Shown in pieces: positions 28,853 to 40,900 of a stretch of DNA of 64,000 bases. Source of the stretch: Pseudomonas sp. KNUC1026 (GTDB taxonomy: Bacteria > Pseudomonadota > Gammaproteobacteria > Pseudomonadales > Pseudomonadaceae); contig NZ_CP087138.1 of assembly GCF_021650705.1 (NCBI RefSeq), forward strand, positions 806,001 to 870,000, in the 5' to 3' direction. The notes beneath the pieces were generated by a model. That model was not told the origin of the DNA and did not search any database. It saw nothing but the letters and a program-made list of their open reading frames with translations. Both the position numbers and the translations under genes were made by a program. Position 1 is the first letter of the stretch. Each line of letters begins with the position of its first letter.

Positions 28853-29466
28853 GTGATAGGACGCTTGCGTGGCACTCTGGCGGAGAAGCAGCCGCCGCAT
28901 CTGATCATCGACATCGGCGGGCTGGGCTACGAGCTCGAAGTGCCGATGACGACTTTGTATCGGTTACCTGCGGTTGGGCAGCCGGTGACACTGCACACGC
29001 ATCTGGTCGTTCGCGAGGATGCACATCTGCTCTACGGTTTTTTCGAAAAGCGCGAGCGCGAGCTGTTCCGGGAATTGATTCGCCTGAACGGCGTGGGGCC
29101 GAAACTGGCGCTTACTCTGATGTCAGGTTTCGAGGCCGATGAGTTGGTGAAGGTGGTTCAGGCTCAGGACAGCTCTGCGCTGGTGAAGGTGCCGGGGGTG
29201 GGCAAGAAGACCGCCGAGCGCCTGCTGGTCGAGCTCAAGGATCGCTTCAAGGCCTGGCAGACCAGCCCGGCGATGTTCGAATTGGTGCCCCACGAAGCGG
29301 CAGCGCCTGCCGAGGTTCCGCAGGCATCCGCAGAGGCTGACGCGGTCAGCGCACTGATTTCGCTGGGTTACCGGCCACAAGAGGCGAGCAAGGCGATCAG
29401 CGCTATCAAGGAGAAGGGCCTGGCCAGTGAAGAGCTGATTCGCCGCGCCCTGAAGGGGATGATCTA

Positions 29467-29467
<1 letters not shown>
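28853..29467 (+). CDS. ruvA: Holliday junction helicase subunit RuvA
   Basis: This 204-residue protein starts with GTG ([17 protein letters not shown]). It has an OB fold, two helix-hairpin-helix motifs ([36 protein letters not shown]) that grip junction DNA, and a C-terminal domain that contacts RuvB ([16 protein letters not shown]). Its TAG overlaps the ruvB GTG by one base. Confidence 0.95.
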
Positions 29468-30504
<1,037 letters not shown>

Positions 30505-30637
30505 ACGAAAAATCATGCTACACAATGATTTATTCAGCCTTTTTACGGTCCTAGGTGCACAGCGCGGCTTTCGCGTGGGTTTTAGGCAAAAACAGTTGCC
30601 TGGCTGGATTGGCAACCCGAGGAGTAACCACTAGAGT

Positions 30638-31075
30638 ATGCGCGCGCAAGATGGGGCAGGGCCGTACGCCATTCGCTGTCGCGTTTATTACGAAGACACC
30701 GATGCCGGTGGCGTCGTCTATTACGTCAATTACCTCAAGTTCATGGAGCGGGCGCGCACCGAACGGTTGCGTGCCCTCGGGTTCGTTCAGTCCTCGTTGG
30801 CCGGGCAGAACCTGTTGTTCGTCGTTCACAGCAGCGAAGCGCGCTACCTTGCGCCCGCGCGGCTGGATGACGAGCTCTCGGTGAGCGCCGAGGTAGTCGA
30901 GCTTGGCCGCGCCAAGGTGCGTTTCCGTCAGCAGGTGCTGCGGGTCGCCGATGGCGCGCTATTGTGCGAAGGGCATGTCGTCGTGGCTTGTGTGCGCGCG
31001 GACACTTTCAAACCCCAGGCCATGCCTGTCGCGTTGCGAACTGCGTTCGCCGCCGATGGCCTGGGCTTACAGTAA
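30638..31075 (+). CDS. ybgC: Tol-Pal system acyl-CoA thioesterase YbgC
   Basis: This 145-residue hotdog-fold protein contains [19 protein letters not shown], with the catalytic Asp in the 4-hydroxybenzoyl-CoA thioesterase-type motif, followed by [11 protein letters not shown]. It is the first gene of the tol-pal run. Family members hydrolyse short acyl-CoAs or acyl-ACP; the link to Tol-Pal is by gene order. Confidence 0.92.
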   Translation: MRAQDGAGPYAIRCRVYYEDTDAGGVVYYVNYLKFMERARTERLRALGFVQSSLAGQNLLFVVHSSEARYLAPARLDDELSVSAEVVELGRAKVRFRQQVLRVADGALLCEGHVVVACVRADTFKPQAMPVALRTAFAADGLGLQ

Positions 31076-31093
31076 AACAGCAGGAGAACTCGC

Positions 31094-31789
31094 GTGGAAG
31101 CGAACGCCGTCGACCATACCTCCATGTGGAGCCTGGTCAGCAATGCCAGTCTCGTCGTGCAATTGGTGATGCTGATCCTGGTGGCCGCCTCGGTCACCTC
31201 GTGGATCATCATCTTCCAGCGCAGCAACATGATCCGTGCCGGGCGCCGCGCGCTGGAGACCTTCGAAGAACGTTTCTGGTCGGGCATCGACCTGTCCAAG
31301 CTCTATCGCCAGGCCGGCAGCAACCCTGACCCGGACTCGGGGGTCGAGCAGATCTTCCGTGCAGGCTTCAAGGAATTCTCTCGCCTGCGCCAGCAACCGG
31401 GCGTCGACCCTGATGCAGTGATGGAAGGCGTGGCCCGGGCCATGCGCGTGGCCATTTCACGGGAGGAAGAGAAACTCGAGCAGACCCTGCCGTTCCTGGC
31501 CACTGTCGGCTCCACCAGCCCGTACGTTGGCCTGTTCGGTACCGTGTGGGGGATCATGAACTCCTTCCGTGGCCTGGCCAGTGCACAGCAAGCCACCCTG
31601 GCGACCGTAGCGCCCGGCATCGCCGAGGCCCTGATCGCCACTGCCATCGGCCTGTTCGCGGCAATCCCTGCGGTGATCGCCTATAACCGGTTCGCCGCTC
31701 GCAGTGAAACCCTGATCGGCCGCTATTACACTTTCGCGGACGAATTCCAGGCCATCCTGCACCGCAAGGTGCACACCAGCGAAGAATGA
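31094..31789 (+). CDS. tolQ: Tol-Pal motor protein TolQ
   Basis: This 231-residue inner-membrane protein starts with GTG after AGGAGAACTCGC. It has three membrane helices: SLVVQLVMLILVAASVTSWI near residue 20, a second near 140 (VGLFGTVWGIMNSF) and a third near 175 (ALIATAIGLFAAIPAVIAYN). With TolR it forms the proton-driven stator that energises TolA. Confidence 0.95.
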   Translation: MEANAVDHTSMWSLVSNASLVVQLVMLILVAASVTSWIIIFQRSNMIRAGRRALETFEERFWSGIDLSKLYRQAGSNPDPDSGVEQIFRAGFKEFSRLRQQPGVDPDAVMEGVARAMRVAISREEEKLEQTLPFLATVGSTSPYVGLFGTVWGIMNSFRGLASAQQATLATVAPGIAEALIATAIGLFAAIPAVIAYNRFAARSETLIGRYYTFADEFQAILHRKVHTSEE

Positions 31790-31803
31790 GCAGGTAATTA
31801 GCA

Positions 31804-32256
31804 ATGGCTCGAGTCCGGCAAAAACGCAAGCCGGTAGCGGAAATGAACGTAGTGCCCTACATCGATGTGATGCTGGTGCTGCTGGTCATCTTCATGGTTA
31901 CCGCACCGATGATCCAACAGGGCGTGAAGGTTGACCTGCCCAAGGTCTCCAGCCAGGCCCTGCCGCAGGATAACAACTTCCAGATCCTGACCATCTCGAT
32001 CAAGGCCGACAAAACCTACTATTGGAACGTCGGCACTGAAGTCGATACCAAGACCCAGACCGATCGCGCCCAGACTCTGGACCAGATGGCCCAGGCCGCT
32101 GGCGCGATCATTCGCCAGGGTACCCAGAACGGCAAGAAGACTCAGGTGTTCATCCGCGCCGACAAGGCCGTCGACTACGGCTCGGTCATGGGTGCGATGG
32201 GTGGGCTGCAGAAGGCCGGTATCGACAACGTCGGCCTGATCACCGAGGCGCCGTAA
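31804..32256 (+). CDS. tolR: Tol-Pal motor protein TolR
   Basis: This 150-residue ExbD/TolR-family protein has a single membrane helix, VPYIDVMLVLLVIFMVTAP, which includes the proton-carrying Asp, and a periplasmic domain. Its stop overlaps the tolA start (TAATG). Confidence 0.95.
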   Translation: MARVRQKRKPVAEMNVVPYIDVMLVLLVIFMVTAPMIQQGVKVDLPKVSSQALPQDNNFQILTISIKADKTYYWNVGTEVDTKTQTDRAQTLDQMAQAAGAIIRQGTQNGKKTQVFIRADKAVDYGSVMGAMGGLQKAGIDNVGLITEAP

Positions 32257-33325
32257 TGCGACAGCGTGAGCCCTCCAGCTCGGAAAGCTACTTCTGGCCC
32301 AGTTTCTGGGCCATCGTGCTGCACGTCATCATTTTCGGCGCGCTGTTCGTAAGCTTTGCGTTCGCGCCTGAGCTGCCCCGAGCAAGCCGGTGGTGCAGGC
32401 GACCCTTTATCAGCTCAAGTCCAAGAGCGCTGCCACCACCCAGACCAATCAGAAGATCGCAGGCGAAGCCAAACGCACTGCTGCCAAGCAAACTGAAATC
32501 GACCAGATGGAGCAGAAAAAGGTCGAACAGGAGCAGCAGGCCGAAGCGGAACAAAAGAAAGCCGATGCGGCTCAAAAAGCCGAACAGGCCAGGCAGGCTG
32601 ATGAAGCCAAAAAGGCTGCTGCCGCCGCTGCAGACGCCAAGAAGGCCGCAGACGCCAAGGCCGCTGCCGACACTGCCAAGGCTGCTGAAGCCAAGAAGAT
32701 AGAAGAGGCAGCGATCAAGAAGAAGGCTGACGACGAGGCCAAGAAGCAGGCCGAGGAGGACGCCAAGAAGGCTGCCGACGACGCCAAGAAGCAGGCTGCA
32801 GAAGACGCGAAGAAGAAAGCGGCCGAGGACGCCAAGAAAAAGGCTGCCGAGGACGCGAAGAAGAAAGCCGCCGACGACGCCAAAAAGGCTGCTGCTGCTG
32901 ATGCTGCGAAGAAAGCTCAGGACAAGGCACGCAAGGCTCAGGAAGACAAGAAGGCTCAGGCTCTGGCCGACCTGTTGTCCGACAAGACCGAGCGCCAGCA
33001 GACCCTGGCCGATGAGCACAGCGATGACAGCGTAGCGGGCAACTTCGACGATCTGATTCGCTCGCGCGCTGCAGATAACTGGAACCGGCCGCCATCGGCT
33101 CGCAAAGGCATGGCGGTGCAAGTACGGATCAACATGTTGCCTGACGGCACTATCAGTAACGTGCAGGTGGCAAAATCGAGCGGTGACGCTACGTATGACG
33201 CCTCTGCCGTGGCTGCGGTGAAGAACATCGGCAAGCTGACCGAAATGCAGGGGTTGAGCTCTCAGGACTTCGCCCCCTACCGTAACTTCATTATGACCTT
33301 CACACCCGAGGACCTTGCGCTGTGA
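32256..33325 (+). CDS. tolA: Tol-Pal envelope-spanning protein TolA (frameshift in sequence)
   Basis: The N-terminal anchor ([20 protein letters not shown]) is followed by a long alanine/lysine/aspartate-rich helical domain (about residues 60-230, with many [11 protein letters not shown] units). The C-terminal TolA domain contains [20 protein letters not shown] and binds TolB and Pal. At 32376-32379 CCCC should be CCCCC to join FAPELP to [15 protein letters not shown], a one-base loss in a homopolymer. Restored length is about 356 residues. A silenced tolA would harm outer-membrane integrity, so an error is likely. Confidence 0.93.
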
Positions 33326-34623
33326 GAACTCTTCTACGAGGCCTGCTCGTCATGCTCTGCTTCACCGCAGGGCTGGCCACCGCAGATGAAAAGAACATCG
33401 TGGTCAGCAGTGGTACAGACCGCGCCACTCCGATCGCCGTGGTGCCCTTCGGCATGCAGGGTGGGTCGGTGCTGCCCGAGGACATGGCCGACATCATTGG
33501 CAACGACCTGCGCAACTCCGGTTACTACGCGCCGATCCCACGCCAGAACATGATCAGCCAGCCTACCCAGCCGGCCGATATCATTTATCGCGATTGGCAG
33601 GCGCTGGGCGCTCGCTACGTGATGATCGGCAGCATCGCCCCGAGCGGCGGCCGGCTGCAGGTCACCTACGGCCTGTACGACACTACCTCGCAGCAGCAGG
33701 TACTGACCGGAAGCGTTTCCGGCGGCACCGACCAGTTGCGCGACATGGCGCACTTCATCGCCGACCAGTCGTTCGAGAAGCTCACCGGCGTGAAGGGCGC
33801 GTTCTCCACGCGCATCCTCTATGTGACTGCCGAGCAATTCTCTCCTGGTAACACCCGCTACACCCTGCAGCGCTCCGATTACGACGGCGCCCGCGCGGTG
33901 ACCCTGCTGCAATCGCGCGAGCCGATTCTCTCGCCGCGTTACGCAGCAGACGGCAAGCGCATCGCCTACGTTTCGTTCGAGCAACGCAAGCCGCGTATCT
34001 TCATCCAGTATGTCGACACCGGCCGACGTGAAATGATGACCAACTTCGAAGGGCTCAACGGCGCCCCGGCGTTTTCGCCCGACGGCAGCAAGCTGGCGTT
34101 TGTGTTGTCCAAGGACGGCAACCCCGAGATCTACGTGATGGACCTGGGCAGCCGCAACATCACCCGCGTGACCAACAGCCCGGCCATCGACACCGAGCCG
34201 ACCTGGGGTAAGGACGGCCGCACCATCTATTTCACTTCGGATCGCGGTGGCAAGCCACAGATCTACAAAACCACCGTCGGTTCGGGTAATGCAGAACGTG
34301 TAACGTTCGTCGGCAACTACAATGCTGCGCCGAAACTTTCGGCTGACGAAAAGACTCTGGTAATGATCCATCGCCAGGACGGCTTTACCAACTTCAAGGT
34401 CGCTTCTCAGGACCTGGAGCGCGGGAACGTCAAGATTCTCACTGATTCAAGTCTTGATGAGTCCCCTACTGTTGCGCCCAATGGCACCATGGTAATCTAC
34501 GCCACCCGCTCGCAGGGGCGGGGCGTCTTGATGCTTGTGTCCTTGAACGGACGCGTCAGGATTCCACTTCCAACCGCGCAAGGCGAAGTAAGAGAACCTT
34601 CCTGGTCCCCTTTCCTGAACTGA
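33322..34623 (+). CDS. tolB: Tol-Pal periplasmic beta-propeller TolB
   Basis: This 433-residue protein starts with GTG overlapping the tolA stop. A signal peptide ([18 protein letters not shown]) is followed by the N-terminal TolB domain and a six-bladed WD-like propeller built on repeats such as [20 protein letters not shown] and [20 protein letters not shown]. It binds Pal. Confidence 0.95.
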   Translation: MRTLLRGLLVMLCFTAGLATADEKNIVVSSGTDRATPIAVVPFGMQGGSVLPEDMADIIGNDLRNSGYYAPIPRQNMISQPTQPADIIYRDWQALGARYVMIGSIAPSGGRLQVTYGLYDTTSQQQVLTGSVSGGTDQLRDMAHFIADQSFEKLTGVKGAFSTRILYVTAEQFSPGNTRYTLQRSDYDGARAVTLLQSREPILSPRYAADGKRIAYVSFEQRKPRIFIQYVDTGRREMMTNFEGLNGAPAFSPDGSKLAFVLSKDGNPEIYVMDLGSRNITRVTNSPAIDTEPTWGKDGRTIYFTSDRGGKPQIYKTTVGSGNAERVTFVGNYNAAPKLSADEKTLVMIHRQDGFTNFKVASQDLERGNVKILTDSSLDESPTVAPNGTMVIYATRSQGRGVLMLVSLNGRVRIPLPTAQGEVREPSWSPFLN

Positions 34624-34675
34624 CGCGGCGCAAGACGTTTTACTTAACACACTGGGGTTCATTAGGAGTTTCACA

Positions 34676-35183
34676 ATGGAAATGCTGAAGTTTGGTAAGT
34701 TCGCTGCTCTGGCACTGGCCATGGCCGTAGCTGTAGGTTGCTCCTCCAAAGGTGGCGACGACGCTGGCGCTGGCGCTGGTGGTGCTGTTGATCCGAACGC
34801 TGGCTACGGTGCAAACACCGGTGCCGTCGACGGCAGCATGAGCGAAGAAGCCGCTCTGCGCGCTATCACCACCTTCTACTTCGAGTACGACAGCTCCGAC
34901 CTGAAGCCGGAAGCCATGCGCGCTCTGGACGTACACGCCAAGGACCTGAAAGCCAACGGCGCCCACGTCGTTCTGGAAGGCAACACCGACGAGCGCGGTA
35001 CCCGCGAGTACAACATGGCTCTGGGCGAGCGTCGTGCCAAGGCCGTTCAGCGCTACCTGGTTCTGCAGGGCGTTTCCCCTGCTCAGCTGGAGCTGGTTTC
35101 CTGACGGTGAAGAGCGTCCGGTTGCCACCGGCCACGACGAGCAGTCCTGGGCTCAAAACCGTCGCGTCGAACTGCGTAAGTAA
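34676..35183 (+). CDS. pal: Peptidoglycan-associated lipoprotein Pal (frameshift in sequence)
   Basis: The lipoprotein signal peptide has its lipobox at VAVGC (Cys22). A glycine/alanine-rich linker is followed by the OmpA-like peptidoglycan-binding domain ([38 protein letters not shown]). At about 35100 GTTTCCTGACGG should be GTTTCCTACGG: one extra G creates a stop. Beyond it the frame continues to the conserved end ([12 protein letters not shown], stop at 35181-35183). The restored protein has about 168 residues. Confidence 0.93.
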
Positions 35184-35189
35184 TTCGCC

Positions 35190-36018
35190 ATGCGAAAGTG
35201 CCGCTCTGTAGTAACTGCTTTGGCGTTGTCCTTGCCTCTTTCGGCAATGGCGGCGGTTCCCGTGGTTGATGGTGCCAATAACTATGGCAGCAGCGAATCC
35301 ACCTTCCGGTTACGGCACGAGCGGCGCTTATGCCGGAACGGGGGCCCAACAGGCCCCTGTTTCCGCGCAGGGTGAGTTGTTCATGCAGTTGCAGCAAATG
35401 CAGGAAGACATCGCGCGTTTGCGCGGTCAGGTAGAAGTCCAGCAAAACCAGATCCAGCAGATGAAACAAGATGCATTGGATCGTTACAAAGACCTGGACA
35501 GCCGTATTGGTTCCGGTGCTCCTGCACAGCAGGCCGCGCCAGCCGACAATTCTTCCGCCAACGGCGCTTCGAACGCCGGGGGCGCCGCTGCAGGCGATAC
35601 CCAAGCCTCTCAGCAACCCGCCGCAGGTACCGAGCCTGGTGACCCTGCCAAGGAAAAGCTTTACTACGATGCCGCCTTCGACCTGATCAAGGCCAAGGAC
35701 TTCGACAAGGCCAGCCAGGCGTTCAGCGCCTTCTTGCGCCGTTACCCGCAGAGCCAGTACGCCGGCAACGCCCAGTACTGGTTGGGTGAAGTGAACCTTG
35801 CCAAGGGCGACCTGCAGGGAGCAGGTCAGGCTTTCGCCAAGGTAAGCCAGCTGTACCCCAAGCACCCCAAGGTGCCTGACTCGCTTTACAAGCTGGCTGA
35901 TGTCGAACGCCGGCTCGGCCATACCGATCGGGTAAAGCCTATTCTTCAACAAGTGATCAGCCAGTATCCCGGTACTTCCGCCGCGCAATTGGCGCAGCGT
36001 GATATCCAGCGTATGTGA
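35190..36018 (+). CDS. cpoB: Cell division coordinator CpoB/YbgF (frameshift in sequence)
   Basis: A signal peptide (VVTALALSLPLSAMAAVP) precedes a coiled coil (LFMQLQQMQEDIARLRGQVE) and C-terminal TPR repeats (LYYDAAFDLIKAKDFDKASQ; YWLGEVNLAKGDLQGAGQAF). CpoB links Tol-Pal with peptidoglycan synthesis during division. The frame changes at about 35290-35300: one base too many in AGCAGCGAATCCACC before PPSGYGTSGAYAGTG. Restored length is about 275 residues. A rho-independent terminator follows. Confidence 0.9.
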
Positions 36019-36041
36019 ACCCCAGTGACCTTTCACGAAGA

Positions 36042-36066
36042 AACCCGCGCTTGCCGCGGGTTTTTT
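36042..36066 (+). terminator. Terminator of the tol-pal run
   Basis: AACCCGCG and CGCGGGTT pair around a short loop and are followed by TTTTTT. It lies about 25 bases after the cpoB stop. Confidence 0.88.
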
Positions 36067-36178
36067 CGTTAGAATCAGCGCCCCTTTTATCCAGCCCCCA
36101 GGAATCGCGCTCTAGCGGGTTCGTGGTGGGTGCTAACGGAGGCGGATGGCCTGTTTAGCCGTTACGCCCGTGGCGAGC

Positions 36179-36825
36179 ATGCAAAAAACATTACGCATTA
36201 CCGAAGTCTTCTTCTCACTGCAGGGGGAGGCTCGGACCAGTGGTTTGCCTACTGTGTTCGTACGCCTGACCGGCTGCCCCTTGCGGTGCCAATACTGTGA
36301 CAGCGCCTACGCCTTCACCGGCGGTACGCAGCGCACGCTCGACGACATCCTGGATCAGGTCGCCAGCTATCGGCCTCGCTATGTGTGCGTAACCGGCGGC
36401 GAGCCCCTTGCCCAGCCCAACGTGCATCCCTTGCTCGAACGCCTGTGTGATGCGGGTTACGAGGTGTCTCTGGAAACCAGCGGGGCCCTGGACATCAGCG
36501 CGGTGGATTCACGCGTTAGCCGTGTGGTCGACCTCAAAACTCCGGACTCGAAAGAGTCGCACCGTAATCGCTACGAAAACCTGGCCTTGCTCACGCCTAA
36601 TGATCAGGTGAAGTTCGTGCTGTGTTCGCGGGGTGACTACGATTGGGCCGTGAGCAAGCTGATCGAATACCGTCTGGAACAGCGCGCGGGCGAGGTGCTT
36701 TTTCGCCCAGCGCCAGCGAGCTCAAAGGGCGTGACCTGGCCGACTGGCTGGTGAGCGACAACCTTCCAGTGCGCATGCAATTGCAACTGCACAAGATCCT
36801 TTGGAACGACGAACCTGGCCGTTGA
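36179..36825 (+). CDS. queE: 7-carboxy-7-deazaguanine synthase QueE (frameshift in sequence)
   Basis: This radical-SAM enzyme of queuosine/7-deazapurine synthesis has its cluster cysteines in [15 protein letters not shown] and a following glycine motif [12 protein letters not shown]. The start at [18 protein letters not shown] matches homologues; an in-frame ATG 11 codons earlier, preceded by GGAGG, is an alternative. At 36699-36703 five T should be six to continue [19 protein letters not shown] to the normal end [10 protein letters not shown]. Restored length is about 215 residues. queC follows directly. Confidence 0.9.
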
Positions 36826-36838
36826 GGAGAGCCTTGCC

Positions 36839-37513
36839 ATGAACGAGAAAAAAGCGGTGATTCTGCTGTCGGGCGGCCTGGATTCGGCTACGGTCGTCGC
36901 CATGGCCAAAGCCGAGGGCTACAGCTGCTATACCATGAGCTTCGATTACGGCCAGCGCCACCGCGCCGAATTGAACGCCGCCGCCCGCGTCGCGAGAGAC
37001 CTGGGTGTGATCGAGCACAAGGTGATCGGCCTGGACCTCAATGGCATCGGCGGCTCGGCGCTCACCGACAGCAGCATCGATGTGCCGCAAAGCCCAACCG
37101 AGGGCATCCCGGTCACTTACGTCCCCGCACGCAATACCGTGTTTCTCTCCCTCGCGTTGGGATGGGCCGAGGTACTGGAGGCACAGGACATTTTCATCGG
37201 CGTGAATGCCGTGGATTACTCCGGCTACCCCGACTGCCGGCCTGAATTCGTCGAAGCTTTCGAGCGCCTGGCGAACCTTGCGACCAAAGCCGGTGTGGAG
37301 GGCAACGGCTTCCGTATCAAGGCCCCGCTGCAGATGATGAGCAAGGCTGACATCGTCCGCGCCGGCACCGGCCATGGCGTGGACTACAGCCTGACCGTCT
37401 CGTGCTACCTCGCGGATGACGACGGCCGTGCCTGCGGCAAGTGCGACAGTTGCCGCCTGCGTGCCGAAGGGTTTGCCGCTGCCGGTGTGCCAGACCCAAC
37501 CCGCTATTTTTGA
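36839..37513 (+). CDS. queC: 7-cyano-7-deazaguanine synthase QueC
   Basis: This 224-residue ATP-using enzyme converts the QueE product to preQ0. The PP-loop is [20 protein letters not shown]. The zinc site is [20 protein letters not shown], with four cysteines. It follows queE by 13 bases with a GAGGAG ribosome-binding site, so the two are co-transcribed. Confidence 0.95.
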   Translation: MNEKKAVILLSGGLDSATVVAMAKAEGYSCYTMSFDYGQRHRAELNAAARVARDLGVIEHKVIGLDLNGIGGSALTDSSIDVPQSPTEGIPVTYVPARNTVFLSLALGWAEVLEAQDIFIGVNAVDYSGYPDCRPEFVEAFERLANLATKAGVEGNGFRIKAPLQMMSKADIVRAGTGHGVDYSLTVSCYLADDDGRACGKCDSCRLRAEGFAAAGVPDPTRYF

Positions 37514-37532
37514 TTTTTTAAAGGTGGGGGTA

Positions 37533-37560
37533 TTGAATACTGCTTAAAAATCAGTATCAT
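37533..37560 (+). promoter_or_regulatory. Promoter of tRNA-Lys
   Basis: TTGAAT and TATCAT are separated by 16 bases and end 14 bases before the tRNA. The surrounding sequence is AT-rich. Confidence 0.65.
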
Positions 37561-37574
37561 GCACGCCACCAAGA

Positions 37575-37650
37575 GGGTCGTTAGCTCAGTTGGTAGAGCA
37601 GTTGGCTTTTAACCAATTGGTCGTAGGTTCGAATCCTACACGACCCACCA
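37575..37650 (+). tRNA. tRNA-Lys (TTT)
   Basis: The 76-base cloverleaf has acceptor stem GGGTCGT / ACGACCC, D-loop AGCTCAGTTGGTAGAGC, anticodon loop CTTTTAA, T-loop TTCGAATC and encoded CCA. Accessory DNA begins soon after its 3' end. Confidence 0.97.
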
Positions 37651-37661
37651 TACATTGACTG

Positions 37662-37683
37662 GAACCCTCCTTGCGGAGGGTTC
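37662..37683 (+). terminator. Terminator of tRNA-Lys
   Basis: GAACCCTCC and GGAGGGTTC pair around TTGC, 12 bases past the tRNA. Confidence 0.8.
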
Positions 37684-37689
37684 TGGCAT

Positions 37690-37815
37690 TTCTCTCATGC
37701 TGGCTAGCAGCCGTCTGCCGCGAAACCTCAGCGCAAAGCTTTCCGCCAGCTCGTCATAGCGTGCTCCAATCCAACGATTATCTTTTAGCCGGCCGAACAT
37801 CCGCTCGATGATTCT
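37690..37815 (-). pseudogene. IS5-type transposase C-terminal remnant
   Basis: The translated stretch RRIIERMFGRLKDNRWIGAR YDELAESF is the well-conserved C-terminal motif of IS5-group DDE transposases, where the Glu of ERMFGRLKD is catalytic. Nothing of the N-terminal catalytic domain is present, and no inverted repeat was found. It is a leftover fragment between tRNA-Lys and the HrpF-like gene. Confidence 0.6.
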
Positions 37816-37908
37816 CCGTGCCACAAAACATGCTCCAGTGGGTATGTGCAGCGCGCTGGTGCACCCACCCACTGGCACAAACCTGCGCCGATCACTGCTG
37901 GCGTGACC

Positions 37909-40900
37909 TCACGCCGTTCGCTTGCTCCCCGTCTCCATGTCGGTGCTGCCCCAGGGCCGCCAGTCGTCGGTGTGCCTGACGCTGCCATGCGGCCCGCTGG
38001 AGGTGGTGCCACCTGCTAGGAATTTCTCCCACAGGTTCTTGCTTTCAGGGTCGCCGTCCTTGTGCAGGTCAGGGCGCCAGCCGTGCCAGGGAGCTACCTT
38101 TTTGCCTTCGGTTTCCTTGAAGTGTTTCCACTCGTCCGCCTGGTACTCGAACATCGACTTGTCGCCCGGCGTGTCGCGGCCGCCGTACATGTAGCTGGCA
38201 TAGCGCGCGTACTCGAGCTTGTCGCCCCAGTCGTCCTTGGTTACGCCAGCGTCGGCGAGGTCCTTGAAGAACTTGCCTTGGGAGTCGGTGAGCTTTTGTA
38301 GTTTGGCGTGCTCGACCGCCTCGGCGATCAGGGTGCCAGCTACGCCGAAGATCACACCGGCCACGGCGAACACCGGCCCTGCAATGCGGGCGCCAATAGC
38401 GAGCCCGCGTACCACCGTTGCGGCAACGTCGCCGGCCAGTTTCCCAGCCAGGTGCGCCCCTTTGGGAGCGAACATCGAGATGGTATTAGCAATCGCCATG
38501 CCGGTGCCGGATGCACCGCCGCCGATCGTGAAGGCGGCGTCGGTTTTCTCAAGTGCAGTCTTGGCATTTTTAAGCTTGCGCGCACCGGAGACGATATCCA
38601 TCACGCCGCCGGTCAGGTCCAGGCCGGAACCGGCCATGAAACGCAGGAAAGAGCGCCCGGAGGCGATGGCGATCTCGGACTTCGACGCTGGGCTGCCGCT
38701 GCCGGGGATGTTCTTGACGCCCATCTGTTCGCCCAAAGCTTTGGCGGCTTTGTCGTATTCCTTGGCCTCGTCGGCCGACAGGTTGCCGACATCGAGCTTA
38801 TCCAGGGTTTCGGAGGCCTCTTTGACCCGGGTGCTGATCGAGGCTGCCAGTGCGTCGGATTTTTCGGCAGTTTTCTTGCCCCAGATATCCGGCAGGTTCT
38901 CATCGAGCAGGCCGAGCCATTGTGTGGCTTTGATTTTGGGTGGGCCTTTGCCGTCGGTGTCCACGGCAGGGTCGTAGGTCTTGCGGCCCCCCAGGGTTTC
39001 CACGATGTTCGAACCGAACTTGAGGAAGTCGTTGGTGAAGCTCAGACCAGACACCAGATCCTTGGCAGCAGCGATCTTCTGGTCGTCGGTCATGTTGCCG
39101 CCGCCATTGGCCAGCTGCAGGGCGCCGCTGACCAGGCTCATGGTGCCTGCCATGGCACTGAGGCCGCCGGTGGAGCTGGCGGTGTGAAGCAGTTGCTTCA
39201 AGGAGCCGGCGGTCGCCTCGCGGTTGGCACCTAGCCCTTTGAGTTGGTTATCGACCACTTTGTCGATGGCTTTCGGATCGCCGCTGGCCGCCGCTTGGCG
39301 TATGGCCGCTGCGATCTTCTGGTTTTCGGCCGGGGTAAGCCCTTTGATATGGCCATCGAGGATGTCGATCTCATCCTTCATTTTCTTGTACATGTCGTAG
39401 GCTTTATCGCCCTTGTCCAGCCCGCCCAGGGCGGCGTTGATCCCCCCTTTGACCATTGTGAAGGTGGCTTTCAACCCGCTTTCGGTGTTCTCCGGCGACA
39501 CCTTGTCGGGGTTTTCCATGTAGGTGTCGAGCTGGTGCGTCATCATGTTCTGGTCGAATGTCTGACGGCGTGCGGTGTAGCTGTCAGGTTCAAGAATGCG
39601 CAGCGACTCGAAATAGCGGTCGACGTCCAACTCGGCGATTTCCGATTTCTTTGGGTCGCCTGAATCATTCATGGCGATCACATAGTTTTCGAAGTCGAGG
39701 TTGGCCTCGCGTGTACCCTCTTTGAACAACGCAGGGAACACTTGTTCACGAACTTCGTCCAGTCGATCTTTCGACAAACTACTGACACTCTTCTGGAGTT
39801 CCGCGTCGTAACGGCCCTTTATACCTTCCTTGCCCATCAGTTCGGAAATTTCCTTCGCGAGTTTATCCTCGTCGACCAACTCCTTAACGTCATTGCCGGT
39901 CAATTTGGTCGGGTCTTTGTCCGTTTCGCGATAAGTGCCGCTGCCCAGGTTGATGCTCTCGGCATAGCCGTACAGGTCATAGCCATTGTCCAGTGCTGCC
40001 TGGGCGTCCATCAGCTTGACGAGCTTGGCCTCGTCCGAATCTTCGGCCAATTTGCCGCTCTTGATGTCATCGCGGATGCCCTGGACAAAGTTCTCAGCGG
40101 TTTGCCCGCCGACCGTCTTGTCGTTGGGCAACTCCATGTCCATCAAGCCTTCGGCGCCGAAGGTGGGGATGTTGTACTTGTCGCGCAGGGCCTGCACATC
40201 CTTTGGCTCGTCGGGCGGTGCGGCCTTGTCGGTATGTGTGGCGTCTTTCACGTGCATCAGGTCGCCCTTGAGGCTCGAGTAGCCGTACTTGCCGAAATCC
40301 TGCAAACGCCCGGCCTCGGTGCCGTGGCGGGCTTCCTTGTCTTTGGTGAAACCGTCGATGCTGTCGTTGTCTTTGTTGCGGGCATCGTAGCCGGTCAGCA
40401 GTTTGCCGTTTTCATCGAGGCTGACCACGTGCTCCAGCACCTGGCTGGCGCGGTAGGCAGCGTCGGCATCGTGCTCGAAATCGCCCACCTGCTTTTTGAG
40501 GTTGTCTTTCACATGGCTCTGGTTGCCCAGGTTTTTCAGCAGCGGCGTGGCATCGATGATCTCTTGGGCTGAGCGTGTGTCGCCGTCGGGGCGTTTTTGT
40601 TTCTCGCCCAGGTCTGACTTCACCACCTCGCCGCGCAGGCTCGAATAGCCATACTTGCCGAAATCCTGCAGGCGGCCGGCCTCGGTGCCGTGCCGGGCCT
40701 CGCCGTCTTTGGTGAAGCCGTCGATGCTATTGTTGCCGACGTTTTCGCCGGTGGTCAGTTTGCCGTTTTCATCGACGTATTCGACATGCTCCAGCACCTT
40801 GGAGGCGCGGTAGGCGGCGTCTGCATCTTTCTCGAAGTCGCCAACCTGTTTTTTGAGGTTGTCCTTGACCCCACTCTGGTTGCCCAATCGTGCAAGCAGT

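Noticed and set aside
32288..33121. A leucine- and glycine-rich open frame opposite tolA
   Set aside because: It is a shadow of the alanine/lysine repeats of TolA; the apparent membrane-like sequence is a by-product of that repetition.
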